From an uncultured bacterium (GTDB lineage: Bacteria; Patescibacteriota; Microgenomatia; UBA8517), in contig CALEZE010000142.1 of the NCBI GenBank assembly GCA_937928235.1, positions 1-20,490 on the forward strand: a stretch of 20,490 bases of DNA. The letters are read 5' to 3'. Shown one piece after another: positions 1-7,043 of the stretch. The notes below the pieces were generated by a model. It saw only the letters and a list, made by a program, of their open reading frames with translations. It searched no databases and was not told the DNA's origin. Numbering within the stretch: the first letter of the stretch is position 1; the number at the start of each line of letters is the position of its first letter. The position numbers and the translations under genes were made by a program.

Positions 1-22
1 CTGTGATATCTGTTGTCGCCAT
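1..22 (-). CDS. possible start of a gene running off the left edge
   Basis: An ATG on the minus strand at 22-20 opens a frame that stays open to the window edge (first residues MATTDIT). It lies 11 bases downstream of a good promoter-like pair at 34-63, so it is the natural first start for that transcript. A second ATG at 44-42, in another frame, also runs open to the edge but would lie upstream of the predicted transcription start. Seven codons are too few to name a product. Confidence 0.3.
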
Positions 23-33
23 CTGCAGTCTTC

Positions 34-63
34 ACTATACCCATAAAGTGAAAGGCTGGTCAA
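34..63 (-). promoter_or_regulatory. predicted sigma-70-type promoter reading left out of the window
   Basis: On the minus strand TTGACC (63-58) and TATAGT (39-34) are separated by 18 bases. The match to the -35 and -10 consensus is strong. The -35 box contains the TGA stop of the preceding gene (62-60), so the next unit starts directly at the end of that gene. Predicted transcription would begin about 5 bases before the ATG at 22. Confidence 0.5.
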
Positions 64-674
64 GCAAAAAGCATAACCAAGGCCATTGCGGCCATGCCAA
101 AGTCCTCAATTATGGTAACCGTCGTCAGAGGAACATCAATCACTGTACCCAAACAGACACAGTTCACTTTCTTGCCTTTTGCAACCTCTAGAACTACTCC
201 TACCCCACTAAGTGTCATAAGGCCTATTGTTGCCCAAAGTGTTGTCGGGCTTGGCCCTAGGAGGTAAGAAAGACCCAGGCCGAGTTCCAAAAAAGGATAA
301 ATATAACCATAGGTTCGCCAACGCCTTGCCAAAAGATCATAAGTTGAATAGCCTTCTGCAAAACCAGATAAGTCCAAAAGCTTAAATCCGCTAAATACCA
401 GGAAAAATCCTGCCATAAATTGGGCCATACTTTGTCTCCAATCGAAATTGGAATTAAAGATGGCAAGAACCACAACGGGCAACAATATCATGCCAATGAT
501 TATCAAAAGAGGTTTGTATGTTTTCAAAAAAGACTTCTCCTGTTGAGAGGCACCACCCTGTCCCGAAGAATCAGCCTTCTTGGCGAGTATCAAATCCATT
601 CCCCCACACTTGGGGCATTTACCTGGTTTGTCTGAGACTACCTCTGGGTGGTGTGGACAGGTGTAAGTTGTCAT
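60..674 (-). CDS. heavy-metal-binding domain fused to MauE/DoxX-like membrane protein
   Basis: The protein has 204 residues. Residues 4-29 form a short heavy-metal-binding domain of the type found at the N terminus of copper ATPases and CusB (YTCP-HHPEV then a CPKCG pair; Cys6, His8/9, Cys20, Cys23). Four or five hydrophobic segments follow from about residue 53, ending in a VNCVCLG motif before an acidic helix, as in MauE/DoxX-family proteins. MauE is linked to periplasmic disulfide formation during methylamine dehydrogenase maturation. Here it is the last gene after DUF3105, DsbA and DsbB, which supports a role in thiol or metal chemistry at the membrane. The metal and the partner are not visible. 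The domain calls are fairly secure; the joint function is inferred. Confidence 0.75.
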   Translation of the reverse strand: MTTYTCPHHPEVVSDKPGKCPKCGGMDLILAKKADSSGQGGASQQEKSFLKTYKPLLIIIGMILLPVVVLAIFNSNFDWRQSMAQFMAGFFLVFSGFKLLDLSGFAEGYSTYDLLARRWRTYGYIYPFLELGLGLSYLLGPSPTTLWATIGLMTLSGVGVVLEVAKGKKVNCVCLGTVIDVPLTTVTIIEDFGMAAMALVMLFA

Positions 675-696
675 ACCTTAACTTTATCAAGCCTGT

Positions 697-1233
697 CTAC
701 TTTTTCTTAAAAATTATCATTAGAGAGGTTATATAGACAAAAGCGCTAAAGGCCATAAACGGGATAGTTATATAGCCAAAGTGGGTGAAAAATCTTTCAG
801 AGCAACTCACTGAAAAACCAATTGCTGCGCATGAGGTAAAAGGATTGTAAGTAACCTGCCCCCAATAATGAAAGGCGGCTAGAAGCCCACCTACCATGCT
901 CAAAGGCAACACATAGCTCGCCACATCTCGTGTTTTCTTAAATAGTGCCGTGCCTAGAACAAAAACAAGTGGATACATAAATATTCTTTGATACCAGCAA
1001 AGTAAACACGGTGAATATTTGGCAACCTCAGACAAAAAGAGGCTTCCAAGAGTGGCAACTAGCGCAAAGAAAAGAGAAAGGGAGATGGCTCTTGGCTTGA
1101 GATACCTTACAATCCTGCCCCAAGGGGATTTATTAGTAAATCTGTAGTATAAAAAAATAAGAAAGAGAATTAAAAAGACGACATTTGAAGCAAGAGTTGC
1201 AACAGAAAGGAAATCTATTACAAATGCCACCAT
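697..1233 (-). CDS. dsbB: disulfide bond formation protein DsbB/BdbC family
   Basis: This 178-residue integral membrane protein re-oxidises the DsbA-type thiol oxidase and passes electrons to quinone. The first Cys pair sits in SPCLLCWYQR (Cys76, Cys79), the DsbB hallmark including the quinone-proximal Arg. The second pair is Cys135 and Cys144 in a loop, the usual DsbA-interacting pair. There is an extra hydrophobic segment at residues 10-30 ahead of the usual four-helix core. The ATG follows the dsbA stop directly (TAAATG), so the two are almost certainly translated as a pair. Whether the organism has quinones cannot be told from this window. The family call is firm. Confidence 0.9.
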   Translation of the reverse strand: MVAFVIDFLSVATLASNVVFLILFLIFLYYRFTNKSPWGRIVRYLKPRAISLSLFFALVATLGSLFLSEVAKYSPCLLCWYQRIFMYPLVFVLGTALFKKTRDVASYVLPLSMVGGLLAAFHYWGQVTYNPFTSCAAIGFSVSCSERFFTHFGYITIPFMAFSAFVYITSLMIIFKKK

Positions 1234-1875
1234 TTATTTAATTTCTGCCTCAATTAGAGCCCTAAACGGCTCGAGACCAGCCGGGTTCTCCAATTTTTGT
1301 CCATTTAAGAAAAATGTCGGGGTTCCTCTAATCTTCAAAGAATTACCAGTAATCATGTCTTTGCTGACCGCTTCTTTGGTTTCGGGTAAATCCATGGCTT
1401 CTTCAAATTTAGCAGTGTCGAGACCTATTTCCTCCGCATATTCAACAAATTTTTCTCTTGCTCCCCCACCGCTCCACTCCTCTTGCTTTTCAAAAAGCAT
1501 ATCGTGCATTTCCCAAAACCCTCCTTGCTTTCCAGCTGCCTCAGTTGCTAGTGCCGCAGGAAGCGCGCTTGGATGAATTGATGTCAGAGGGAAATGCCTG
1601 TAAACAACGCGCAAGTCATCCGGATATTCTTCCAGAAGAGATTTGACAACCGGATAATAGGCTCCACAGGCGGGGCACTGAAAATCTGAATACTCAACCA
1701 GGGTTGCGCTTGCAGTAGCGCTCCCCTTAATCCACTCATCATCTGAAACCTCCAAACTTTCTTCCACCGAAAGCTGTTGTGAAGGAGTCTTTAGCCAGTT
1801 TATAAATTTATTTCCTAGCCAAACAAGAGAGGCTCCTAATAGTATCCAAATCAACCACTTTTTAGCGTTTTCCAT
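1234..1875 (-). CDS. membrane-anchored DsbA-like thiol:disulfide oxidoreductase
   Basis: The product has 213 residues: an N-terminal membrane anchor (about 6-22), then a thioredoxin-fold domain with inserted helices. DFQCPACGAYYP carries the CPAC active site (Cys67, Cys70), and RGTPTFFLNG supplies the cis-proline (Pro186). This is the DsbA/BdbD family (Thioredoxin_4) that oxidises cysteines in secreted proteins. The dsbB-type partner follows immediately (TAAATG), and the DUF3105 gene precedes it by one base (TAATATG). The anchor region resembles that of the DUF3105 neighbour. Its role as oxidase rather than isomerase is inferred from the DsbB partner. Confidence 0.9.
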   Translation of the reverse strand: MENAKKWLIWILLGASLVWLGNKFINWLKTPSQQLSVEESLEVSDDEWIKGSATASATLVEYSDFQCPACGAYYPVVKSLLEEYPDDLRVVYRHFPLTSIHPSALPAALATEAAGKQGGFWEMHDMLFEKQEEWSGGGAREKFVEYAEEIGLDTAKFEEAMDLPETKEAVSKDMITGNSLKIRGTPTFFLNGQKLENPAGLEPFRALIEAEIK

Positions 1876-1876
1876 A

Positions 1877-2638
1877 TTATTCTACGGTCTGTTCTGGACC
1901 TCTGTTGTGGAAAGCAGCAATAAACGCCTCAATTCTCGTTTCATCAAATTCTTCCAAAAGGTCCAGCCTATTCCAGGCAGTAAGAGCTACTTCTGTTTCC
2001 AGGTCTAGCCTTGGAACAACAATCACCCTTTCCCAGTCCTCCAAAAACGAGGAAAGGTTGTCAACAAGCTCGCGACAGCTTTCACTTTCAAAAGCTTCAG
2101 GTAACTCAACCTCAGCTTCTGGTGCGTTTTCTGGGGTAAATGCTGCCATATCCCCTGCTAAGCCAACCTTCATTCGCGTAAGGACACCGCTTTCGGTGGC
2201 CTCTTCCTGAGCCAGGACGGAAAGATTTAAGATTTCAGATGTAGGATTCTCGACTTGCGAACAGTTGTAGCTGAGAACGATGTAGCCGTGCTCGAGAGAG
2301 TGGATAAGGTGTCCATCTGAAATTACCCTGTCGTAAACCCCTCTTCTTGCCCAAACTGGAAAATGTGGCCCAGATGTCGGAGGGTTCGAATTGTAGGTAA
2401 TACCCGTAATATTTGTTGTGTGCTCTGCGCCCATATCTTCAACCGCAATCCCTGGGCGGGTGTCGGGTGAATTGAACCAATTTACAAAGCGGTAGCCAGC
2501 ATAAACAAGGCCCACCAATGCAAGTGTCCAAACAAACCATTTGCGGAATTTAAGAAGCATCTCTCCCTTTTCCCTTGCCGCCTTTTTTTCCTCTTTGGCA
2601 AGTGCTCTTTTTTCCTTTTTTGTCAATTCTTCAGCCAT
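1877..2638 (-). CDS. DUF3105 family membrane-anchored protein
   Basis: The protein has 253 residues. A Lys/Glu/Ala-rich cytoplasmic start (about 1-32) is followed by one membrane helix (33-50) and an outside domain with the DUF3105 signature: NPPTSGPHFP (85-94) and IHSLEHGYIV (112-121). DUF3105 has no firmly known biochemical role. Two cysteines, Cys126 and Cys188, lie in the outside part and could form a disulfide made by the adjacent DsbA. It heads the run DUF3105-DsbA-DsbB-HMBD/MauE, with a promoter-like pair just upstream. The conserved His residues suggest a metal-bound fold, which is inference. Confidence 0.8.
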   Translation of the reverse strand: MAEELTKKEKRALAKEEKKAAREKGEMLLKFRKWFVWTLALVGLVYAGYRFVNWFNSPDTRPGIAVEDMGAEHTTNITGITYNSNPPTSGPHFPVWARRGVYDRVISDGHLIHSLEHGYIVLSYNCSQVENPTSEILNLSVLAQEEATESGVLTRMKVGLAGDMAAFTPENAPEAEVELPEAFESESCRELVDNLSSFLEDWERVIVVPRLDLETEVALTAWNRLDLLEEFDETRIEAFIAAFHNRGPEQTVE

Positions 2639-2650
2639 TTGCTTGAGAAC

Positions 2651-2678
2651 ACTTTACAACAAAAACCCAAAAAGACAA
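2651..2678 (-). promoter_or_regulatory. possible promoter for the DUF3105-DsbA-DsbB-MauE unit
   Basis: TTGTCT (2678-2673) and TAAAGT (2656-2651) are spaced by 16 bases on the minus strand. The pair overlaps the last codons of the upstream membrane-protein gene, and 12 bases separate the -10 box from the DUF3105 ATG. No Shine-Dalgarno is seen in those 12 bases. Confidence 0.35.
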
Positions 2679-3184
2679 ACCAAAATAAGTACCACCCACC
2701 AATATGACCTAAACTGAGTTTTATCAAAATCAAGAGGAGTCATATGAAACCACCTCTTCCAGGTTTCTGCTTTTAAATCCATCATTTGATCAACCAGGAA
2801 ATGGAGAGAGAAGCTCAGAACCAAACCTGTTCCAAAAAGACTTCCCGAAGAAGTTACGACCAGGAATGTGAGAATAAGAAAAATGATTTGAAAGAGTATT
2901 GTGTGGAAAACCAAGGTTTCCCTTTCCCCTTTTGTTTGTGCCAAAAACTTTGCTGCTTCTCCAAACCTTCTCTCCCCCAACATTTGGTTCGCTCTTTGGG
3001 GCGTAAGCTCGTGCGGACGAAGAAAATAGACATAAACCAAGTGGTCCACATCTGGCAAGAAGGTGCCGATTATGCCACCCAACCAGAACGGCCAATAGGA
3101 AACATCAAACCAACCACGAAATAAAGAAACTAAGATGAAAAAGGTGACTAAAAAAGCAATGTGCAGAAAAACTTCTCGTCGCAT
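2654..3184 (-). CDS. multi-pass membrane protein, DUF457/YdjM-like
   Basis: The protein has 176 residues with about four or five hydrophobic segments. GTFLPDVDHLVYVY places Asp45, Asp47 and His48 at a membrane edge, and later segments carry FHTILFQ and LHFLVDQMMD. A DxDH motif plus later His and Asp residues inside helices is characteristic of the DUF457/YdjM membrane proteins, sometimes described as metal-dependent hydrolases. The resemblance is by motif only. The gene lies 15 bases upstream of the DUF3105 gene and may be the first gene of that unit. The start is the first ATG, with no clear ribosome binding site. Confidence 0.6.
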   Translation of the reverse strand: MRREVFLHIAFLVTFFILVSLFRGWFDVSYWPFWLGGIIGTFLPDVDHLVYVYFLRPHELTPQRANQMLGERRFGEAAKFLAQTKGERETLVFHTILFQIIFLILTFLVVTSSGSLFGTGLVLSFSLHFLVDQMMDLKAETWKRWFHMTPLDFDKTQFRSYWWVVLILVCLFGFLL

Positions 3185-3233
3185 GGCAGTACTTAAAGAT
3201 TAGCTGGTTTAGCAAAGATTATCTAGACCACCA

Positions 3234-3262
3234 TTGACTTCAAACACAGAAACTGTTAGTTT
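3234..3262 (+). promoter_or_regulatory. predicted extended -10 promoter for the plus-strand gene at 3283
   Basis: TTGACT (3234-3239) is followed after 17 bases by TAGTTT (3257-3262), itself preceded by TGT, an extended -10 element. Predicted transcription would start about 14 bases before the ATG at 3283. This supports a real plus-strand gene there. Confidence 0.4.
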
Positions 3263-3282
3263 TAGCCACCTCTGTCCCCAAT

Positions 3283-3696
3283 ATGAATGAGAGAAAAGGA
3301 CTGTTAACACAGCTGCCAAAAGACATAGACAAACTTGCTGATTTCATGCTCGACGAACGAGCTAGATTAACCCTAAAGCTTGAAGAAACAAGAGTAAACA
3401 ACGATGCGCTTGACCAGTTAGAGCAAGCTATCAACGCCATTGGGCGTTACGAACAACAGAATGGCAGGGTTGACCTCACAGAAACCAAAATTGCGCTTGA
3501 GGAGGCACTTAAGGAGCACTTGAAACAAGCTGCTGCGTCTATGTCTGCTCCAATACTTGAAGATGCCATTGCTGTCCTTCAATCGCAGGAAATACAACTG
3601 GGAAGGTTCTCCGATCTCTGGAGGGGTGGCACCCGAAAAGATTTGGCCATGCTTGCCATGAGCTTACGAGATTCGGAGGGAAAACAAGAAGATTAA
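3283..3696 (+). CDS. hypothetical charged helical protein
   Basis: I do not recognise this 137-residue protein. It is hydrophilic, without signal peptide, membrane segment or cysteine, and is predicted helical almost throughout, with runs such as LEETRVNNDALDQLEQAINA that could form a coiled coil. It is a lone plus-strand gene: divergent from the DUF457-like gene on its left and convergent with the 629-residue orphan on its right. A promoter-like pair lies at 3234-3262. No Shine-Dalgarno is visible before the ATG. The reading frame is supported mainly by length, composition and the fact that neither flanking gene overlaps it. Confidence 0.6.
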   Translation: MNERKGLLTQLPKDIDKLADFMLDERARLTLKLEETRVNNDALDQLEQAINAIGRYEQQNGRVDLTETKIALEEALKEHLKQAAASMSAPILEDAIAVLQSQEIQLGRFSDLWRGGTRKDLAMLAMSLRDSEGKQED

Positions 3697-3735
3697 GAGA
3701 CCTAGTCCAAAATTTGATGGTCGACCAAACCGGAA

Positions 3736-5625
3736 TTAGGCATATCTTGAAAGCACATCGTCTAGCCCACTTCTCTCTATAACTTCGATTACCTCCGCCC
3801 TACCCCCTGAAAGGACCTCTGCTAGAATTCTGTGTTTTCGTCCAACCCTAATCATTAATATTCTCCCTCCTTCTTTGGGCCCTTTCCCTACTTTTGAAAG
3901 CTTACCCCTTACCACATCGCTTTCGTTGTAGTGTTTAATTTTTTCCTCTACTTGCTCCAAACTAATCCCTTCCGGAATGTAAAAATTGTCCTTGTTTTCA
4001 AAATAAAGTTTGGGTTTAGGAAATTCTCTCCTTTTTACCACCTCTTGCACCAAGCCTGACTCCCAATCCTCGCCCTCCTCTTTAGTTACCTCCTTGTGTT
4101 TCCTTTTTCTACCACTTCCCCTCATTTGTCGCGGGCCCTTTTTATCAACAAGTGAAGATGCTATTTGCACTGAACCTTTTATGCTTGGGGGGTTTCCCTT
4201 ACTCTCCTTTTTTCTGTCTGATTCTGCATCCAACTCCTCCGCCAAAGAAAGGGTTGAAAGTATTCCTTCCAAAAACGCTTTCTTAATATCCAGGTACTCT
4301 TCCCTTCCATCTTGAACTATATCTAAAAAGATATCTCTCGTTTCGGGATTTAAGTCAAGAACTGCGCCGACGAGTTCTGTGTTCTGGTTTCCACCCGCCC
4401 CTTTCTTCTCTCTTGTCAAAAGAGCCTTAACTACTTGTTTCTTTAAGTCGGTGTACAGAGTTAGGCTCTCTACCCCGCTTGCAAAAAAGTCGCCGGTCAC
4501 ATTTCTATCAAACTGTCCTGCCCCATCTGTGCGACCCCTTCTTTCGAGTAAAGCATAAGTAATTTTCTCGCTAATCTGGCCTATTAGGCTTTCTATTTCC
4601 GCCCTCTCCACCTCCCCGTCTTCTGGGGACATAAAATTAAGATAGTCTTCAGCCTTCCAAACCCAAGGCATATCTGTATGAGTCATTACTTCATTTGCTC
4701 CACGAACAACATCTTTGTAAAAAGGCTCCTCCGCCTCCTCTGCGTTTTCTATCAAATTTCTTACCAGTCCAACCGTATACGCGGGCTCTCCAGCCAATTC
4801 CCTGATAACGCTGTTGGTGAACAAGCTACGGGCTAGGCTTATGTCTCCGAAGGATTCAACTAATTTCCTCAAACTCTCATGTCTTACATCATCCATGTCC
4901 GCAAGAACGGCCACACTCTCACTAGCAAAACTTCGCAGAACACCCATTACAAACCTTTCCTCTTGCCCCAGGCTAACACTAAAGTTGTTGCCGCTATTTA
5001 TTGTGCCCGCCAATCCGGTAGTTGTTCTCAAGAGAAAATATGCGGTCCGAACACCAATGTGGAAACCTTTCCCAAACTCTACTTTCACCTGAGCAGCCCA
5101 GGCTTCGGCCAAACTGCAGTACTCTTCGGTCGTAAGTTTTGGATTTTGTATATTCTTCCATTTTTCTTGATTATTCACACTTTCTTTAATTATTCTGTCC
5201 TTTACTTGAAAAATGTAGTCACCAACTGCTACTTCTCCGATACTTGCTGTAAGCCATCCCGGAGTCGCAAGTTTACACAACATTGTCTGTACATTCTCAT
5301 CCACCCTGCCCCCTCCCGCTGCGCGAATTTTGTCTGTGAACTCTTTGGTTGTGGTGTGCATATACAAACCGTCTCTAATTTGTATCGGGATGTAATTTAG
5401 GTAGTCTTGTGTTTCATACTCCCCCAGGCGCATCGCGGTTATATCTTTGTCAGTTGAATTAGCAAGAGTCTTTGCTGTGTTCTCAATAGACTTCAAAGTG
5501 TTTAGGGCCTCCGCGCACTTTTGCTTGTTTCTTATTTTTGAAATTGCCCTACGGTATTCGCTATCTACAAGGTTATATTGAGAGGCGAATTGTAAACGCA
5601 AATCTCCTGATAATTCTGGCGACAT
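3736..5625 (-). CDS. large orphan protein with possible RelE/ParE-like C-terminal domain
   Basis: I do not recognise the main body of this 629-residue protein. Residues 1 to about 465 look largely helical and soluble, with no signal peptide or membrane segment. A very charged, low-complexity linker (about 467-536, rich in Lys, Arg and Glu) follows. The last 90 residues contain GRILMIRVGRKHRILAEV (about 587-604) and EVIEVIERSGLDDVLSRY. That order of strands with conserved Arg and a terminal Tyr resembles the RelE/ParE toxin fold (R-x-R-V-G-x-x-R-I). This is a pattern match, not a demonstrated homology. The gene stands alone with its own promoter (5635-5663), and no small antitoxin-like gene is adjacent on the same strand. 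The plus-strand gene at 3283 is convergent with it. Confidence 0.8.
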   Translation of the reverse strand: MSPELSGDLRLQFASQYNLVDSEYRRAISKIRNKQKCAEALNTLKSIENTAKTLANSTDKDITAMRLGEYETQDYLNYIPIQIRDGLYMHTTTKEFTDKIRAAGGGRVDENVQTMLCKLATPGWLTASIGEVAVGDYIFQVKDRIIKESVNNQEKWKNIQNPKLTTEEYCSLAEAWAAQVKVEFGKGFHIGVRTAYFLLRTTTGLAGTINSGNNFSVSLGQEERFVMGVLRSFASESVAVLADMDDVRHESLRKLVESFGDISLARSLFTNSVIRELAGEPAYTVGLVRNLIENAEEAEEPFYKDVVRGANEVMTHTDMPWVWKAEDYLNFMSPEDGEVERAEIESLIGQISEKITYALLERRGRTDGAGQFDRNVTGDFFASGVESLTLYTDLKKQVVKALLTREKKGAGGNQNTELVGAVLDLNPETRDIFLDIVQDGREEYLDIKKAFLEGILSTLSLAEELDAESDRKKESKGNPPSIKGSVQIASSLVDKKGPRQMRGSGRKRKHKEVTKEEGEDWESGLVQEVVKRREFPKPKLYFENKDNFYIPEGISLEQVEEKIKHYNESDVVRGKLSKVGKGPKEGGRILMIRVGRKHRILAEVLSGGRAEVIEVIERSGLDDVLSRYA

Positions 5626-5634
5626 GATGTTGGG

Positions 5635-5663
5635 ATTTTACAAAAGAAGCAACTTTGAGGCAA
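5635..5663 (-). promoter_or_regulatory. predicted promoter of the 629-residue orphan gene
   Basis: TTGCCT (5663-5658) and TAAAAT (5640-5635) are spaced by 17 bases on the minus strand. Only nine bases lie between the -10 box and the ATG at 5625, so the message would have almost no 5' untranslated region. No Shine-Dalgarno is present. Confidence 0.55.
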
Positions 5664-5676
5664 GAAGCGCCACGCT

Positions 5677-6069
5677 CTAGTTGTTGGAATAAGGAATCTT
5701 GAGGGCAACTGATGCCAAATACAGTGGGTCCAGCTTTAGCTTGTCTATAAACACCTTTCCCGGCCTGAGACGATACTTTTCTATCTCCAGGTTAAGTTCA
5801 TTGTCTACTTCCACCCCCTCTTCTCTAAGTAGTTGAGCTTGCTCTTGAGCATTAAATTTTGAATGTTTTATGCTTATTCTTCCCTCATTGTTTACCACTC
5901 TCCACCAAGGAACTTCTGTTTTCCTGTCCAAGCCTCTTAATATCCATCCAACTTGCCTGGCGGCCCTGGGAATACCCACATACAAGGCAACCTGCCCGTA
6001 GCTTGCAACCTTTCCTTTGGGGATCATTTTTACAACCCTCACTACGCCTTCTTTAAACTCCGAAGCCAT
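5677..6069 (-). CDS. atl: alkyltransferase-like protein (ATL), catalytically dead MGMT homologue
   Basis: This 130-residue protein has the DNA-binding domain of O6-alkylguanine-DNA alkyltransferase (VVKMIPKGKVASYGQVA near the start, RAARQVGWIL at about 35-44). The catalytic PCHR is replaced by PWWRV (54-58), with Trp55 where the acceptor Cys should be, the hallmark of ATL proteins. ATLs bind O6-alkylguanine lesions and hand them to nucleotide excision repair. I chose the ATG at 6069, one base after the upstream stop (TAATATG), rather than a TTG eight codons earlier that overlaps the CvpA-CAP gene. The family begins near this residue. It is the last gene of the pth unit. Confidence 0.85.
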   Translation of the reverse strand: MASEFKEGVVRVVKMIPKGKVASYGQVALYVGIPRAARQVGWILRGLDRKTEVPWWRVVNNEGRISIKHSKFNAQEQAQLLREEGVEVDNELNLEIEKYRLRPGKVFIDKLKLDPLYLASVALKIPYSNN

Positions 6070-6070
6070 A

Positions 6071-7042
6071 TTAGTCCGTAAACACCTGAACAAACATTTT
6101 TCCGTAGCGGCCGTTGTCTATAACTCCTATCCCAACTTGCCTGAACCTTTCGTCTAAAATGTTTCTTCTGTGTCCTTCTGAATTCATTAGTCCTGTATGT
6201 GCCGTTTTTGTTGTGGGAGCCAAAGCCAAATTTTCTCCAGCAAAGGAATAGCTAACTCCACCCTCCTCCAGTCTATCCCCCACATCTTCTCCATCTGGTG
6301 AGTAATGGCTAAAGTATTTTCTCTCCCACATGTCTCTGGCGTGATTCCTTGCTACAGGCACCACATTTTCTCTCCACAAAAGTTCTGGAACACCGGCCTT
6401 TCTTCTTTCTTCGTTAACAAGGGCGAGCATCGCGCCTTCTGCTTCCGTATCAACCGTTAACTCCCCCACCTCAACCTCAAGGGGTATCGACTCTGCGCTC
6501 CCGGGGCGAATGGTGAAATATGTCAGGGAATCTTCAATAATTCCCCCAAACACCTCGCCCAGCCTTGCCTCTACGCCCGATGTTTTTTCAACCAAAAATC
6601 CGCCAACTTTTGAATTTGTAATGTCTGTCTTTATCTGAGGAAGAACAGGAAAACTAAGTATCAAAGTCAGGATAAAAGATATCAAAACTGTGGCCTCGCC
6701 AACGGCCGGTATCGTCGCGATAAATTTGTCCCACTTCAGTTTATGAAACTTTTCCGGCACTTTCGTTAACGCTTTTGCAAACAAAATGCCCAACAAGGCT
6801 TCCGAAATAACCGCCGTAAAAAGGAACCCTAAGGCGTGGGCAACAGACCTAGTGAGTGCAAAGTTTGCCCTTAAAAACTCAGAAACATAGCCATAAGTTG
6901 TAAGCGCCAGGAAAAGAGACCCCAAAAATGCCGCGAAATCAGCAAGCATCACCCAAAAACCAGCCTTGAAAGATTCCAAAACAAAGAAAACAAAAACAAG
7001 AAGTATCACCAAATCTATCCAATTACCGTTAAATATTTCCAT
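6071..7042 (-). CDS. CvpA-like membrane domain fused to CAP/SCP domain
   Basis: The protein has 323 residues. Residues 7-135 hold four hydrophobic segments with the CvpA-type start (WIDLVILLVFVFFVLESFKAG). A linker leads to a C-terminal CAP domain (about 203-323) like bacterial YkwD: ALVNEERRKAGVPELLW, ARNHARDMWERKYFSHYSPDG, GENLA (269-273) and MNSEGHRRNIL (286-296). The expected metal/active-site residues are visible (His234, Glu270, Glu289, His291). The CAP part is probably outside the cell. CAP proteins in bacteria often have cell-envelope roles, but a reaction is not established. The start follows the preceding stop by one base (TAATATG). The two domains are in one uninterrupted frame. 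Confidence 0.85.
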   Translation of the reverse strand: MEIFNGNWIDLVILLVFVFFVLESFKAGFWVMLADFAAFLGSLFLALTTYGYVSEFLRANFALTRSVAHALGFLFTAVISEALLGILFAKALTKVPEKFHKLKWDKFIATIPAVGEATVLISFILTLILSFPVLPQIKTDITNSKVGGFLVEKTSGVEARLGEVFGGIIEDSLTYFTIRPGSAESIPLEVEVGELTVDTEAEGAMLALVNEERRKAGVPELLWRENVVPVARNHARDMWERKYFSHYSPDGEDVGDRLEEGGVSYSFAGENLALAPTTKTAHTGLMNSEGHRRNILDERFRQVGIGVIDNGRYGKMFVQVFTD

Positions 7043-7043
7043 A

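Noticed and set aside
3718..3727. Palindrome TGGTCGACCA between the convergent genes
   Set aside because: It has no loop and no T run, and is only ten bases, so it is neither a terminator nor a supported operator.
4879..5400. A 173-codon plus-strand open frame inside the orphan gene
   Set aside because: It is fully antisense to the 629-residue frame, Cys- and Ser-rich in an irregular way, and lacks a promoter or ribosome binding site.
6070..6093. TTG start for the ATL gene
   Set aside because: It would overlap the CvpA-CAP gene by 23 bases, and the ATG at 6069 has the same TAATATG junction as its neighbours.
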